Part shown: positions 10,700 to 22,762 of the stretch, piece by piece
How positions within the stretch are numbered: the stretch's first letter is position 1
How the letters are laid out: every line of letters starts with the position of its first letter
Assembly (NCBI GenBank): GCA_013146195.2
Contig: CM028383.1
Location: forward strand, 18,127,642 to 18,191,641
Reading direction: 5' to 3'
Origin: Codonopsis lanceolata
Lineage: Eukaryota > Streptophyta > Magnoliopsida > Asterales > Campanulaceae
Length of the DNA stretch: 64,000 nucleotides
Notes under the pieces: generated by a model
The model's input: the letters and a program-made list of their open reading frames with translations, nothing else
What the model was told of the DNA's origin: nothing
Database searches by the model: none
Made by a program: the position numbers and the translations under genes

Positions 10700-11418
10700 A
10701 ATATGGTGATTATTAGAAACATTTCTTCTGAGCTTTACCAAGTGCTTTCAGCAGCAAATTATTATATTTCTGATCTGTTGAGCAACGTCAATCTTTTGCA
10801 TGGTTATCGTAAAAAGGTGTTAGTTCAACAAGTTGCTTGGCGCAATCCCCCTGGGTCGTGTTAAACTCAATTCAGATGGAGCAAGTCGAGGCAATCCAGG
10901 TATTAGTGGTGGTGGTGGTATAGTTCGTGATTCCTCCGGGCGTTGTCTTTTTGCCTACTCTCTATTTTTTGATGTTTGCTCAAACATGACAGCTGAAATT
11001 AGAGCCCTTTTCTTTGGTGTGCAATGGCTTTGCGAAAAAGGTTTTCATGATGCCATCATTGAAACAGACTCTAAGGTTCTATTTGAGTGTTTCTCTAAAG
11101 GCCACAAATTACCTTGGATTCATTCTTATTTGGTTCGCAATATTTCCCGATCTCAAGCTGCGATGGGATTCTCGGTCTGACACGCTTTTCCAATGTTTGC
11201 TAGATATTCCCCGTAACACGAAAGGTCTTATTTTACTTGATGCTAGAAATACTCCTTATATTAGAATCTCTTGATTTGATGTATTTCCTTTTCAAGGTAA
11301 GACTCCTCTGTCCCCCCGTTCAAAGGGTAAGGCTGGTTGTCCCCCTCAAGTTTGTATTCTTTTTTTCTATTTTAATAAAATCTCGCAGGTGCCGTCCTGC
11401 TTCCCTAAAAAAAATATG
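10700..11418 (+). pseudogene. 5'-truncated LINE: RNase H end plus 3' UTR
   Basis: A plus-strand RNase H-type domain (RVT_3 family) starts around 10860 with KLNSDGASRGNPG, followed by GGGGIVRD, TAEIRALFFGVQ and IIETDSKV. These carry the first three acidic positions; the last is lost where the frame breaks near 11180. Upstream frames (10700-10830) look like the region just before RNase H in plant L1 LINEs. The 3' UTR at 11290-11410 shares GGCTGGTTGTCCCCCTCAAG and a TTTAATAAAAT ... CGCAGGTGCC end with the longer LINE at 14327-19427, so both belong to related families. It ends in an A run at 11407-11414. No ORF1, endonuclease or RT is present. Confidence 0.8.
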
Positions 11419-11754
11419 ACTTATCCCTAAGGAATCTGTTGGAATCTTGTCATTCAAATATGAATCCTGTTATTCAAATATGAATCCTATTAATTTCAAA
11501 TGTTGACATCACAAGGAATGAAATTATTGGAAGACAAATAGATTAAAACATTTGTTGTCATTAACAAATGAAGGAAGACAACTGTTTTGTAATAAACATC
11601 TTACAACTATACACTTCATCAAACATCCATATGTTTTGACAATCAAACACCAATCTGTTTTGACCATTAAGGACTTTATCAACAAAATACACAAAATATG
11701 GTCAACAAATTCATTTTAATGTTTCATAAAAAAAATATACAGTCTATGACAAGT
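11419..11754. other. AT-rich spacer with short ATTCAAATATGAATCCT repeats
   Basis: GTCATTCAAATATGAATCCT and GTTATTCAAATATGAATCCT occur in tandem at about 11449-11490; otherwise nothing coding is seen. Confidence 0.4.
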
Positions 11755-12048
11755 TCACATGTCAAACTTCTTCTTCAACCTCTTGAGCCTAGGTGGCCTC
11801 CTTAGTGGTTGGGTCTCAGTAGGTGGAAGGCTCTTTAGTGTTTGACTACCTTGGGAAGGACCTGTTAGAGGCAACTCAACCTCTTCATTATTTGCAGCAT
11901 TTGCTTGAAACTCACTTGAGTTTATTGCATCCCTCTCTCTTGGTGATGTAACATGGGTTGCAGGGGATATACTTGAGTTGACTCCAGTCATCAGTCTTGT
12001 TGATGTAACAATGGCTGCATGGGCTACACTTGAGTTGACTATAGTCAT
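11755..12048 (-). CDS. Unrecognised ORF fragment ending at an LTR insertion point
   Basis: I do not recognise this product. The minus-strand frame has 97 codons, with three internal repeats of a VNSS/INSS motif every 16-24 residues, an acidic patch (NNEEVELP) and a Pro-then-basic end (RRPPRLKRLKKKFDM). Its apparent start codon at 12046-12048 abuts the first base of the LTR at 12049, so the true N-terminal part is probably elsewhere and the ORF is a C-terminal remnant cut by the LTR. The basic tail could suit a nuclear protein, but that is only composition. Confidence 0.3.
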   Translation of the reverse strand: MTIVNSSVAHAAIVTSTRLMTGVNSSISPATHVTSPRERDAINSSEFQANAANNEEVELPLTGPSQGSQTLKSLPPTETQPLRRPPRLKRLKKKFDM

Positions 12049-14226
12049 TGTAACACCCCGGATTCTTGCATGTGTATTGTGTACTTGCCTTCATGATTTC
12101 TCGTTGTTTATGAGCACCTTTACCTAGTCTATATATATATGATTTAGAAACATTCTTAAGTCATTCATGAAGCTCTTAACATGTTTAGAATCATGTATGC
12201 TTACTTGTTGAATCGCCGATTCGATTGCTTCGTTTGAGCCTTAGGGTTTCTCGGGATTTCCTTCGTTGCTTGTATTCTTTGTGTTTTCAACTTGTGTGAA
12301 GTTCATTTGAGTTATAGACCAAGTGTACTAGTATTTATCATTCTTGCACAATCATTGTTCATAGACTTGTTACCTTTGGTTATGAGATGACCAATTTATT
12401 CCTTCACAGACCAGTCATGTTTTGGGCAAACTTCGGGAAAATTCTGGTACTAATCCACTAAATAGAATTTTCTAAAAATTTAGTATGTTTTACCTTCATA
12501 CGTTAGGATACTCTCTGTAAAATTTGGTAATTTTCCAAGGTGTCTAAGTACCTCAATTAGGTCTTGACTTACGGCTGTGCCAGAATTCAGTTTTCAGAAA
12601 AACAACTTCTGTACTTGATTTTTGTTGTAACCATATCTTGATGAATATAAGTCCAAATGGAGTAATTTAAAATTCTAAAATATAGTTTAATGAGTCTAGT
12701 TTCAGAAAAATCAAAAATCACCTCATTTGGAGTTGTGAGCGATTTATGGTCGATTTTACAAGATTGACTGTCCAGTAACTTATCAAAAAAAATGGTCATG
12801 AACTTAGCTGCAGCATTCCAGGCGCCCGCCTGGACTTTAGTGAGGCGCCCGCCTCAACTTCTGGGAGCATTTCAATTTCAGCTTCCAGCCTCAGCTTCCC
12901 AGGCGGAGCCCGCCTGCTTCTTGTGAGGCGCCCGCCTCATCTTCTGAGAGCTGTTTACGGGATTTTTCCCCTGTTTTGCTGTTGTGCGACTTATGGCACC
13001 CAAACCCCTATCCAAACCTTTTCTAAACCTCACTTAAACCTCCCTAACACTCCTTGATTATGTCCTAACATTATTAACATGTTTTAAGTGTGGATTAAGA
13101 GTCCATTAGTGAGCATTAACAAGCCAAAAATCAGATATTTTCTTACCACAATATGTTGACACTTGTCCCACTCACTTGTTGACCCTTCTTAAGCCACAAA
13201 TCAGCCTTGAGTCTCCTCATTAGCTGATGTCTCTTCCAAAAACGTGAGAGTGAGAGTTCTTGAGAGTTCCATGGCTTCTTGAAGCTTTCCTCCTTGGTTC
13301 TCCATCATCCCTTCATCCATTGCTCAAGCCTCCTTCATCAAAAGTGTAGAGCTTGAAGAGTTGATCATTCTCAACCGATTGGTTTGTGCTCTTTCCATCT
13401 TCTTCCTTGGTGAAAGGTAAGCTATTGATTCCCCTTAGGATGTATGATAGACATGCCATGTCCCCCTCTTCTCATGATTCCCATGCTTCTACCATGTCCA
13501 AGCCATGTTTGATGATGAGTTGATCTTATGAGATTTTTGAATGATATATTCATCTTGTTGTTTTGGGTCCTATGCCTAGAATTAAATATGTTCTATGCCT
13601 CCTTAGGAACAACTATTGTTCTTGGACTAATGACTTTTGACAACTCTTGAAGATTATGAATTCTAGGGTTTCACATGCTATGAATTGTTCATCCTATTGA
13701 TTGGGTCTTATGCTTAGAATCAAATGTGTTCTATGTCTTCCTAGGAGTAACTAATGCTCTTGGACCTTTGTCGTTTGATAACTTTTGAAATAATGATTCT
13801 AAAGTTCCCAAGAAATATTGAATTAATGATAATTCTTGACTATGGTTGTTAAGTGGATTAATGGCCTAGTCTACTCGATCGAGAACTTAAAAGGTGTATG
13901 ATGCATTTAGCAATTAAACTCTATTGGATGAATTGTTAGAGGCGACTCAACGGAGTCAAACCTAGTGAGCCATTGAACAATACCGGCTCATGATCAATCC
14001 CTACGACGTTCTAAACACGTTCCTCTAAGAATGATAATTCTAGACTCTTGAGATTTGGATTGATTACCTTGATTGATTCTTGATGTCATATAATAGAATA
14101 CCTATTTGACATGTTGAGTTCGCTCTTGTCGAACTCATTCTGCTGATTGATGATAATTCTAGACTCTTGAGAATTGGATTGATTACCGGCCTTTTAGGGC
14201 CGGGCGTGCCGTCTGTTGTCGTTGGC
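12049..14226 (+). mobile_element. Incomplete Ty3/gypsy LTR, Tekay-like, cut by scaffold gap
   Basis: Starts TGTAACACCCCGG at 12049, a common gypsy LTR terminus. It shares blocks in the same order with the 3.0-kb LTRs at 32587 and 47882: GAGGCGCCCGCCTC-type palindromes (12820-12940), AAGGTAAGCTATTGATTCCC (13414), the ATGCTTCTACCATG block, and GAATTGTTAGAG followed by ACTCAACGGAGTCAA (about 13930). Near 14185 it jumps from GATTGATTACC to a GGCCTTTT block found about 1 kb later in the complete LTR, so an internal deletion (or misjoin) lies there. It ends at the 100-N gap; no internal region of this copy is seen. Confidence 0.75.
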
Positions 14227-14326
14227 NNNNNNNNNNNNNNNNNNNNNNNNNNNNNNNNNNNNNNNNNNNNNNNNNNNNNNNNNNNNNNNNNNNNNNNNNN
14301 NNNNNNNNNNNNNNNNNNNNNNNNNN
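14227..14326. other. Scaffold gap, 100 N
   Basis: Exactly 100 N, a conventional placeholder for unknown distance. A gypsy LTR lies left and LINE ORF1 remains lie right, so the junction is not read directly. Confidence 0.98.
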
Positions 14327-15212
14327 GTTTCTACGGGCGGATGAAAAAACATTAACTTTGGCTCATCCAGATGTTCGCGCATATGTGTCGAGATGGATGT
14401 CGGAGAAACTCGTCCGTTTACGGATTGGTACAAGTAAAGAGCAAGGTTTTTGGCAATCACTAGAGTTCAAGGCAATATCGATTTTTGCGTGGTCGTGGTC
14501 TTCTCGGTCATACGGGATGTTTGCCGTAAAGGTTTACGTAGGGTTTCAAAACCCCATATGCCTCATTCAGATAATGTTAATCCTCTTTGATGGGCGCCGG
14601 TGCCTCGCAACCATTTGTAGACAAGGAAAAGAACCTATGGTGGATAGTACTTGAAAGACCCTCGGTGGCGGCGGTGCCCAATTTAACTAGGAAACAAACT
14701 TGGGTAGGCACAAAGCCTAATCGAATAAGGGAGCGGCCCATACGGACATGCACATGAACACAGTAGTTTGAGCATAAGTCACGGAGGTCACTCGTCATGA
14801 GCAAAAGGAGGCGCGCCGAAGTTAATATTGATCTTGGTATACCGACTAGTAACCCTTATGGCGTCTTGGCCGATTTGGATGGGGAAGATAATGAGGAGGT
14901 AACAATTCGGTGATGCTAATGGCGACAATAATTTAAGGGGTTTGGGCAATAGTCGGGCGAAGCGTTGGAAGGATGTCCCTCATCGTTCTCTGTTATGAAG
15001 AGGCGAGCTTTATCGGTGAATGGAGATCAGCCTCAATTGATTGATCTTACAGCTCCATTAACGTTGGGATTTCTGAAATTACTATCGGCCTTCCTTCACT
15101 CGGTTACGTGATAACTTGCATAAGCATAGGAAAAAAGTGAAGTTTGCTCAACAAAATGTCCGACTTACTAGGGCTGCTGCTAAGGCCCAGGTTCTCTCTT
15201 CTCAATAATCTT
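14327..15212 (+). pseudogene. LINE ORF1 (gag-like) remains with zinc-knuckle region
   Basis: Short plus-strand frames resemble the DUF4283/zinc-knuckle ORF1 protein of plant L1 LINEs: VRLRIGTSKEQGFWQSLEF (14412-14470), then a Cys/Gly-rich stretch near 14480-14545 consistent with a knuckle and a CRKGLRRVSKPHMPHSDNVN run. Another frame gives KNLWWIVLERPS and TWVGTKPNRIRERP (about 14630-14745). The frame changes many times and I cannot assign one start or stop. The 5' part is missing in the gap. RNA-binding by ORF1 is family knowledge; nothing here is functional. Confidence 0.6.
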
Positions 15213-15214
15213 TT

Positions 15215-18200
15215 ATGGCGATGTTTATTTGGAATGCTAGGGGCGTTTGTAATAAGCATACGCGAAATATCTTAGGATGATAAAGAGACAGTATAATCCT
15301 TTTTTGTGTGCAATTCTTGAACCTAAGGCTGATGGAGATCGTTTAGCATGGCTTTGTCGACACTTAAACTTTTCAGATTGTTTACATCTGAATCCCCTAA
15401 ATAAACACATATGGCTTTTATGGAATAATGGAGTGGAAGTTACTTTTATCTCTAGCTCGGATCAATTTATTACAGTGCACATTAAGGTTGAGCAATCCTT
15501 TAATGCTTATGTTAGTTTTATCTATGCTAAATGTACGAGGGAGGAAAGGAGAGCTTTATGGGCAGATTTGATTTCTTTCTCCAATCAGTGTGTAGACCCT
15601 TGGTTAATAGGTGGGGATTTTAATGTCATTTCAAACTCTGGGGAAAAGCTTGGAGGGGCAGTGTGATTTAAGGGAGGTTGATGATTTTAATAACTTTATC
15701 ACGCGGCGCGGTCTTGATGACATGGGTTATGAGGGTAGCCGCTATACATGGTGTAATAATCAGGAAGGCACGCATCGGATATGGAAACGGCTAGATCGAA
15801 TTTTGGCCAATGGGCCTTTTAAAATTAAACACTCGTGGTTACGGGTGAAGCATCTAGCAACCATTGACTCTGATCATGCTCCTTTGCTTGTGGAGTTACC
15901 TTCTGGAAACAAGCATAAAGGTAGTTTCAAGTTTCGCCGAATGTGGGTAGATCACCCGTCTTTCTTTGCTTTTGTGGAATGCCAATGGGGTCGACCAGTT
16001 TGTGGATCGGCGATGGATATTTTATTCAAAAAGCTTCAGTTGTTGCGAACTGCCTTGAAAAGATGGAATTGGGAAGTTTTTGGGAATGTATATCGTAAGC
16101 TAGAAGCATGCCAAGATGAGATTATGAGGCTGGAATTTTTGGTTCAACAAACTGGGGATAATACTTATGCCTCTCAGCTAGTAGACTCAAGAAGGCACTT
16201 GGATCAGTTACTTAATTGGGAGGAGGAGATTGCAGCAATGAATTCCAGGCAGCTTTGGCTTCGAGATGGGGATCGCAATACATCTTATTTTCATGCTCGG
16301 GTTAAAGATAGAGTGAAAGCGTAATGTTGTTAGCCGGTTAGCCGATGGCTCCTTGAGTCGGGATACTAATCAGGTTGGCAATATGGCGCTGGATTATTTT
16401 AAGGATCTTTTTACTTCTAAACCTCACACAATGGTGGATGGCTTGTTCGAAGGTATAAGTCCCAAGGTACATGCATGTGATAATGAGAATCTAGTCCGAC
16501 ATCCTTCTGAAGAGGAAATTTGGAGCGCAATTAAAGCGCTTAATCCGGACAGCGCTCCTGGGTCGGATGGGTTCACTGGATGGTTTTATCAAAGCTGTTG
16601 GCATATCATCAAACAGGAGGTCATCTCGGCAGTTAGAGAATTTTTTGATGGCCAGCCGCTTCATAGGGGTTTCACAGCTACATCTTTAGTCTTGATTCCT
16701 AAAGTTGACAACCCGGAGTTTCTTAGTGATTTGCGGCCCATAAGTCTATGTAATTTCTCTTGTAAGATAATCTCGTATTATGGCCACCCGTTTGGCTAGC
16801 CTGCTTCCTACGCTCATTTCTCAGAGCGATGCGGTTTTGTGCACGGGCGTAGCATCCAGAGAACGTTTTATTAGCTAATGAGCTTGTTCAACGGATCAAT
16901 AAAAAGGTGCGGGGTGGTAATGCTATCTTCAAAATGGATATGTCCAAAGCCTATGATAGGTTGGAGTGGGATTTTGTCCTTCGTACTCTCCAGGTTTTTG
17001 GTTTTGATACAAAATTTTGTGGTTACATCCGGCATCTCATGGACAATGTTTGGTATACTCTTCGGATCAATGGCGAATCTTTCGGTTTCTTCCATTCCTC
17101 TAGAGGGGTTAGACAAGGAGATCCTCTTTCTCCTTTGCTCTTTGTTTTGGCTCAGGAAATTTTGTCGATTAACATTAACAAAGCAGTGAGGATAGGCTCG
17201 ATCCAGCCTTATCAACACGGTCGGGGTGGTATTCAGATTTCCCATTTGTTATATGCGGACGATATGTTACTCTTTCTGCAATGGTAGCAAATCTTCAATC
17301 ATGGGGATGCAGAAAATTCTTGCAGATTATGAACAGAGCTCGGGTCAGTTAATCAATTTGCAGAAGAGTTGTTTTTATGTCTCGAAGCACTGTACTTATA
17401 GAGCCATGCAGCGAATTACTCAATGGACGGGATGCTCACATAAGTCTTGGCCAATGAAATATTTAGGTTTGCCGATTCAGCCGGGGAGGCTGAAATGTAT
17501 TCTCTTTGAAGATCTTGAGGCTCGGATTACCAAACGTATCGGTGGATGGAGTCGTTATCTTTGGAGCTAAACTTACCCTTATTAAATCTGTTCTTGGAAG
17601 CATCCCTATTTATGCTATGGCTGCGCTCACCATTCCTAAAAGAGTTTTAGCTCGCTTGGAAAAATTGATGGCTGATTTTCTTTGGAATCGAATGGCGAGC
17701 ACCGAACTCATTGGGTGGCATGGCATAAAGTCTGTGTCCTATTGAGGAGGCGGCGGGCATTCGCTCTCTTGGTCGATCATGTCTTCTATGCATGCTAAAC
17801 TTGCATGGCGGGTGTTACAACGCCAAAGCCTTTGGGCGAATTTACGCCATGCTAAGTATAGTAATTCTTCGCTGGTTTGTATGTCGCGCCCGCTTCTTGG
17901 AAAGGCATTTATGGTTATATTTCCCAAGTTTTATTGTGTAGTAGATGGGTGGTTGGCTGTGGAGATATCTCTTTTTGGGACACAAATTGGTGTGGGGTCC
18001 GTCGGAAGGCCCTCTTCCTTTGGACTTATGTCTTTCGCATCATGCCTTAGCTAACATGGATGATTTCTATAGTCTTATTGATCCGACTCTTCATGCTTCG
18101 ATTGATCGGGTGCAATGTCGCGAGGATGTTAACGATAATGTGCCGACCCCGGGATTTTCAGGTGGCTGCGTATTGGCATTTTTCAAGACACAAGGATCCT

Positions 18201-19260
18201 ATTTTATGGTGGGCGAAAAAGATATGGCGTCCATGGATTCCACATAAGGTTAGCAGTTTTGTTTGGCGCTTGTTTCATGCTTTGCCGTTCCGTTGATCTT
18301 CAAGTCCAATCCAGAAATATTTCCTTGGCTTCTAAATGCACCTGTTGTATTTCCAACCCATGTTGCGAATCTGTGTCTCATCTCTTCTTGCACTCGGAAG
18401 TAGCAGTTTCAGTGTGGATGCGTTTTGGTTCTATTTTCCAGAAGTGCTCGGCTTACAACTCTCTTCAGCATTTGCTCGAAACCTGGGGGAAAGGTTCTGT
18501 TCGTACTCAGTTAGGGGCCTGTCTTCTCGGCGTTTTATGTTCACATCTTTGGGAACTTTGGAAAGCTAGGTGTCAAGCTCATTTTGAGGGGATTACTATG
18601 AGTGCAGATCTCATTTTTAATCGGGTTGTGGTCAGCTTACGGGATATGAGTCTTGTTTTTCATCCTAAAGCTGCTAGTGGTCCGAGGGCTTGCTCTGCTA
18701 TGGATCTCCTTCGGATTCCTATTTTGCAGCCGTCCCTTCGTAAAGGGAAATGGATTCGATGGATTCCTCCTGATGAAAATGGGTATAAAATTAATACTGA
18801 TGGTTCGTCGAAGAATGGTCTTTGTACAGGTGGTGGAGTTGTTCGAGATTCAAACGGGACTTTTATCGCAGCTTTCTCAAACTTTTATGGGGATGGGTCT
18901 AACATGAAGGCGGAAATTTTGGCTCTTCAGGATGGGTTGCTCCTGTGTCGTCATTTGGCTCTAACCAATGTGGATGTGGAGTCCGATTCAAAGGTGGCAG
19001 TTGATGTTCTAGTTCATGGACATAAGGATCCTTGGGAGTATACTTATGAACTGCGTAGATGTCGTTCCCTTCTATGTGGCTTTAATCTGAAACACGTTTT
19101 TCGTGAACAAAACAAAGTGGCTGATCAATTAGCTGATGAGGCTCATACTCACAAGGAAGTCAAGACTTACGAGCAGTTCCTTCTCCTCTCCAAAGAAACA
19201 AAACATATGTTGCAGATGGATGCTTATGGCTTTTATAATTTCCGTCGTAACCATATATAA
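15215..19260 (+). pseudogene. LINE ORF2: endonuclease, reverse transcriptase, RNase H
   Basis: The likely start is ATG at 15215 (MAMFIWNARG). The apurinic-type endonuclease is seen as ILEPKADG, GGDFNVI and SDHAPLLVELP. RT follows: LNPDSAPGSDGF, DLRPISLCN, FKMDMSKAYDRLEWDF, RGVRQGDPLSP and the catalytic LLYADDMLLF (17246-17275). A zf-RVT region (about 18160-18375: WRPWIPHKVSSFVWRLFHALP, then C-x2-C and C/H residues) precedes RNase H (18780-19150: INTDGSS, AEILALQ, VESDSKVAVD, ADQLADEA), which retains its acidic positions. The stop is at 19258-19260. The reading frame changes at least seven times (for example near 15660, 16325, 16780, 17285, 17570, 18050 and 18290), so no full product can be made from this text. 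Several breaks fall where a CAG or CTG would be expected, so some may be consensus errors. Confidence 0.88.
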
Positions 19261-19423
19261 TTTAGATTCCTTTCTAGCAGTTTTTTTCTGTCATATTTGT
19301 ATTTCTTTTTCGAGGTCAGGCTCCTTTGCCCCCCCATTTATAAGGGTCAGGCTGGTTGTCCCCCTCAAGTTTGTAATTCTTTTATTTCAATAAAATCGCA
19401 GGTGCCTTGCCCGCTTCCTTAAA

Positions 19424-19427
<4 letters not shown>

Positions 19428-19485
<58 letters not shown>
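19428..19485. repeat. (TA)n microsatellite after LINE poly(A)
   Basis: About 58 nt of alternating TA with one AA interruption, directly after the LINE A run. It probably grew from the insertion tail or target. Confidence 0.9.
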
Positions 19486-20858
19486 TCTTGATAATAAAAT
19501 CCCTATGAATGAAGACTTCCCTGATAAACAATTATTAGCAGTTAAAAACTTTGAACATTGGTATGTTGATTTTGTTAATTACTATGTATCTGATATCATC
19601 AATCCTGACTTTGATTTTTATCAAAGAAAGAAATTTTTAACTGATGCAAAACACTATTTTTGGGAAGAACCTCATTTATTCAAAATATGCTCCAACTCTA
19701 TAATTAGAAGATGTGTTTCAGAACAAGACCAACAAAGTATTATGACATTCTGTCATGAATACTCTTGTGGTGGTCATTTTAGTGGTAACAAAACTGCTAG
19801 GAAAATCATGCAATCTGGATTATATTGGCCTACTGTTTTTAGAGACTCTGACATATTTTGTAAAACATGTGATAAATGTCAAAGAACTGGTGGAATAAGT
19901 AAAAGGAAGGAAATGCCCTTGCATGTCAATATAGTTGTCGAAATTTTTGATGTTTGGGGAATTGATTTTATGGGTCCTTTTTCCAGTTTATAATAGTTGT
20001 GAATATATTTTAGTAGCTGTTGATTATGTGTCCAAATGGATAGAAGTCGTTGCTACTAGAAATAATGATGGCCAAACTGTAGTCAAGTTTTTAGAAGATA
20101 TTTTTGCTCGGTATGGAGTACCGAAGGCTATAATTAGTGATCAAGGAACACACTTCACTAATAGATTGTTAAATTCAAGCCTTAGAAAATATGATGTAAC
20201 TCACAAGTTAGCTACACCTTATCATCCTCAGACTTCTGGCCAAGTAGAAGTTAGTAATAGACAGATAAAAGCAGTTTTGGAAAAGACTGTGAGACCAAAT
20301 CTAAAAGATTGGGAGCCAAAACTTAAAGATACTCTTTGGGCATATCGAACTGCATATAAAACCCCAATAGGTATGAGCCATTATCGGATGGTGTATAGCA
20401 AAGCTTGCCATTTGCCAATAGAGATTGAGCACAAGGTCTATTGGGTCATTAAAGCTCTTAACCTTGACTTAACTTTGGCCGGTGAAGAAAAACTTTTCCA
20501 GCTAAATGAATTAGAAGAGCATAGGCGAAATTCGTATGATAATGCAAAAACTTATAAAGAAAAGACCAAGAAATACCATGATATAGGATTGGCTAACAAG
20601 ATGTTTCGTCCAGGATTAAAGGTACTTCTTTTTAATTCTAGACTCAGATTATTTCCCGGAAAATTAAAATCAAAATGGTCTGGTCCTTTCATTATAGTTC
20701 GAATTTATCCACATGGAGCTATTGATATCAAGAACCCAAAGACTAATGAGATATTTAAAGATACTGGTCACCGACTCAAACCGTACCTTGAACCCATGTC
20801 AGTGGAGAGAACAATAGAACTCATTCATCTCTTTGACAATGAACCCCCGAGAGATTAG
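19486..20858 (+). pseudogene. Athila Ty3/gypsy pol: integrase, one frameshift
   Basis: Integrase of the Athila lineage. It contains an HHCC zinc-binding region (HEYSCGGHFSGNKT ... CKTCDKC, about 19757-19880), then the catalytic core with D in WGIDFMGPF, D in IISDQGTHF and E in GQVEVSNRQ, and a C-terminal block with VLLFNSRLRLFPGKLKSKWS, which is typical of Athila. The stop is at 20856-20858. The frame changes near 19975-19990, in a T run just after the first catalytic Asp; an extra T is the simplest cause. The upstream pol (protease, RT, RNase H) is absent because the LINE or a deletion lies directly left. The integrase would insert element cDNA; here it is broken. Confidence 0.88.
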
Positions 20859-21782
20859 GTTTGCAGTTGGGTCGAGCCCAAGACGTTAAACAAGTGCGCT
20901 AGGTGGGAGGCAACCCAATTTGATGAAATTTTATTTGCTTTCGTAGTGTAATTTAAGTATGTTGTTCTCCGTATTATTTAATTATGGACATTTAATTTGA
21001 ATGTTTCCAATATTTCATAATTCAAATTTGGGGGAGAAAAGCATCTTAGTGTTGTATTTATAGGTTGCTAATAATTTAGTTTAAAAGTTTGTGTAGAATT
21101 TTCAGAGTGCAGGAAAGAAACGGACTTAACGGAACGTAACGGAAGGACCAAAATGAAAACTGCCAAGAAGTTATGAAGTAGATCTCAAGGAAAACGAACT
21201 GTGGACCTTGCGGCCGCAAGGCCCTATTAAGTGTAAAACGCGTGACCTGCCTCATGGAATTCCGTGCAACCGTCTGACCGGGCACCTTGCAGACGCAAGG
21301 CATAAATACCTTGTGGCCGCAAGGCCCTCTTTATAAGCCTGTTTCGAGCAGCAATGGCAGATCACAGATTTACAAAGTCTCCCCTCTCTCTCAAGCAACC
21401 GGTGATCTTTCTCTCTTCTTCTCAAATTCCGGCAAAGCTTTCTTATTCTGACCAAGTCTCAAGTGTTAGTCTCTCTTCTTCAAGCCTCCATCTCACCTCC
21501 ACCCTCATCTCACTCCATTAAGGATTTGAAGAAAAAAACGTTGATGCCATTGATTCCGACGAGAAGCTTTGGAACTTCGGCAACCATCTCATGCAATTAA
21601 AGCACAATCCAAGTATCTTCTATCCCTTTTCTAGTTAAATTTTTTATCTGTCAAATTTTTGCATGCTAGGGTGATAGGATTTTATTTTAATTGTCTACGT
21701 GCATGTTTTAATTGTTTTAGTTGGGTTAGTTAAATCTTAATTTCTAGAGAGTAGATTTTTATATTTTTGTGCTTAAAATAGA
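20859..21782 (+). other. Athila pol-to-env spacer with palindromes and a TATA-like box
   Basis: Begins with GCTAGGTGGGAGGCAACCCA (about 20898), a typical Athila post-pol block, then CAAATTTGGGGGAGAAAAG (21025). Three CCTTG-N6-CAAGG palindromes lie at 21206-21221, 21285-21300 and 21309-21324, followed by TTTATAAGCC at about 21330. CT-rich sequence then runs to the env-like ATG at 21783. The layout resembles the promoter part of the element's own LTR (24578-24757). Confidence 0.6.
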
Positions 21783-22762
21783 ATGGCCCCTAAACGTATG
21801 AATACCAGCCCGTCCACGTCCCGCTCCCAAGTGGAGGAGCAACATTACGACGTCCACCGCTTTATCTCTTTTGAGGCATTGGAGAGCTACACTAGGAAGC
21901 TCTCAGAGCATAATCCCTGAGAGGGGATTTAAGGCTGAAGATTTTGCTCTCCCAGCCCACTTTAAACGTCGAAGGTGGGGCAATCTTCGTGCTTCCCCGG
22001 GCGTGGCCATTGTGGCCTTAGTCCGAGAATTTTACGCCAACGGACGTATTGGTATTTCTGGCGAGGTGCTAGATGTTGTTGATGTTAGGGGTAGGCGTGT
22101 CAACTATTTGACCCATAACATTAACCGTTTATTTCGGCACTGCCAACTTCGCGAGGGGTGCTGACCAGTACAGCCTCCACCTCGCCGACCCTGTTTCTCT
22201 CCAAGTGGTAAATACGGAAATCGCAACACCTAATGTGGTTTGGACCTTCAACCAAAATCCACCATTCCGCCCCCGCACCATGGACGAGACCCATCTCACG
22301 AACACGGCCAAGGCCGTGTTCAAATTTATCTGTGCACGTCTCATGCCTTCCAGTCACCAGTATACGGTGTCTTGGAATAAGACTGTCTTGATCTACACCA
22401 TCCTTACCGGTGGGTCTATCGATGTTGGGCGTCTGATCAACACCCAAATTCAGACCCTTATTAGAGGTACGACAAAGGCGGGATTCGCGTTCCCGAGTTT
22501 GATTACCGGACTTTGTGGTGGGGCTGGAATCGTTTGGACTCCAGATGCTGAGAGAATTCGGGAAGTCCCCGACATTTCTAGGGCGCTACTGTTTGAGCAC
22601 CCTCGCCAGCCACGTGAGAGAGGCCCACGTGAGGAGCTGCCAGAGGAGGAGGATCCCTTAGAGGCGATCTCCAATAGGCAGGAGGAACTCATGCTCCAAA
22701 ATGAGATGATGAGTCGGCAGTTGGCGCAAGTGCGTGATTTCTTTGGTTGGGAAATTGCATGA
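21783..22762 (+). pseudogene. Athila env-like / putative plant transposon protein ORF
   Basis: This ORF occupies the position after pol where Athila elements carry an env-like or ORF-1-type gene. It opens with MAPKRMNTSPSTSRSQ, breaks at a TGA near 21918, continues in another frame with FKAEDFALPAHFKRRRW, VREFYANGRIGI, VDVRGRRVNY and INRLF, breaks again near 22135, and runs on to a stop at 22760-22762. The last part has VWTFNQNPPFRP, TILTGGSIDVGRLI, an acidic/Pro stretch (LPEEEDPLEAIS) and a Gln/Met-rich helical end. No clear signal peptide or membrane anchor is seen in this copy. Two frameshifts make it non-functional. The minus-strand gene at 24-1079 is similar in layout. Confidence 0.75.

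Larger units (their letters stand above)
14327..19427 (+). mobile_element. L1-type LINE (non-LTR retrotransposon), 5' end in gap
   Basis: Order ORF1, endonuclease, RT, zinc-binding RVT domain, RNase H, 3' UTR, A run (19421-19427) is that of a plant L1-clade LINE with RNase H. The 3' UTR (19261-19420) shares blocks with 11290-11410. A (TA)n tract follows, then Athila pol, so the LINE appears inserted in, or joined to, the Athila element. No target-site duplication can be tested because the 5' end is absent. Confidence 0.85.
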
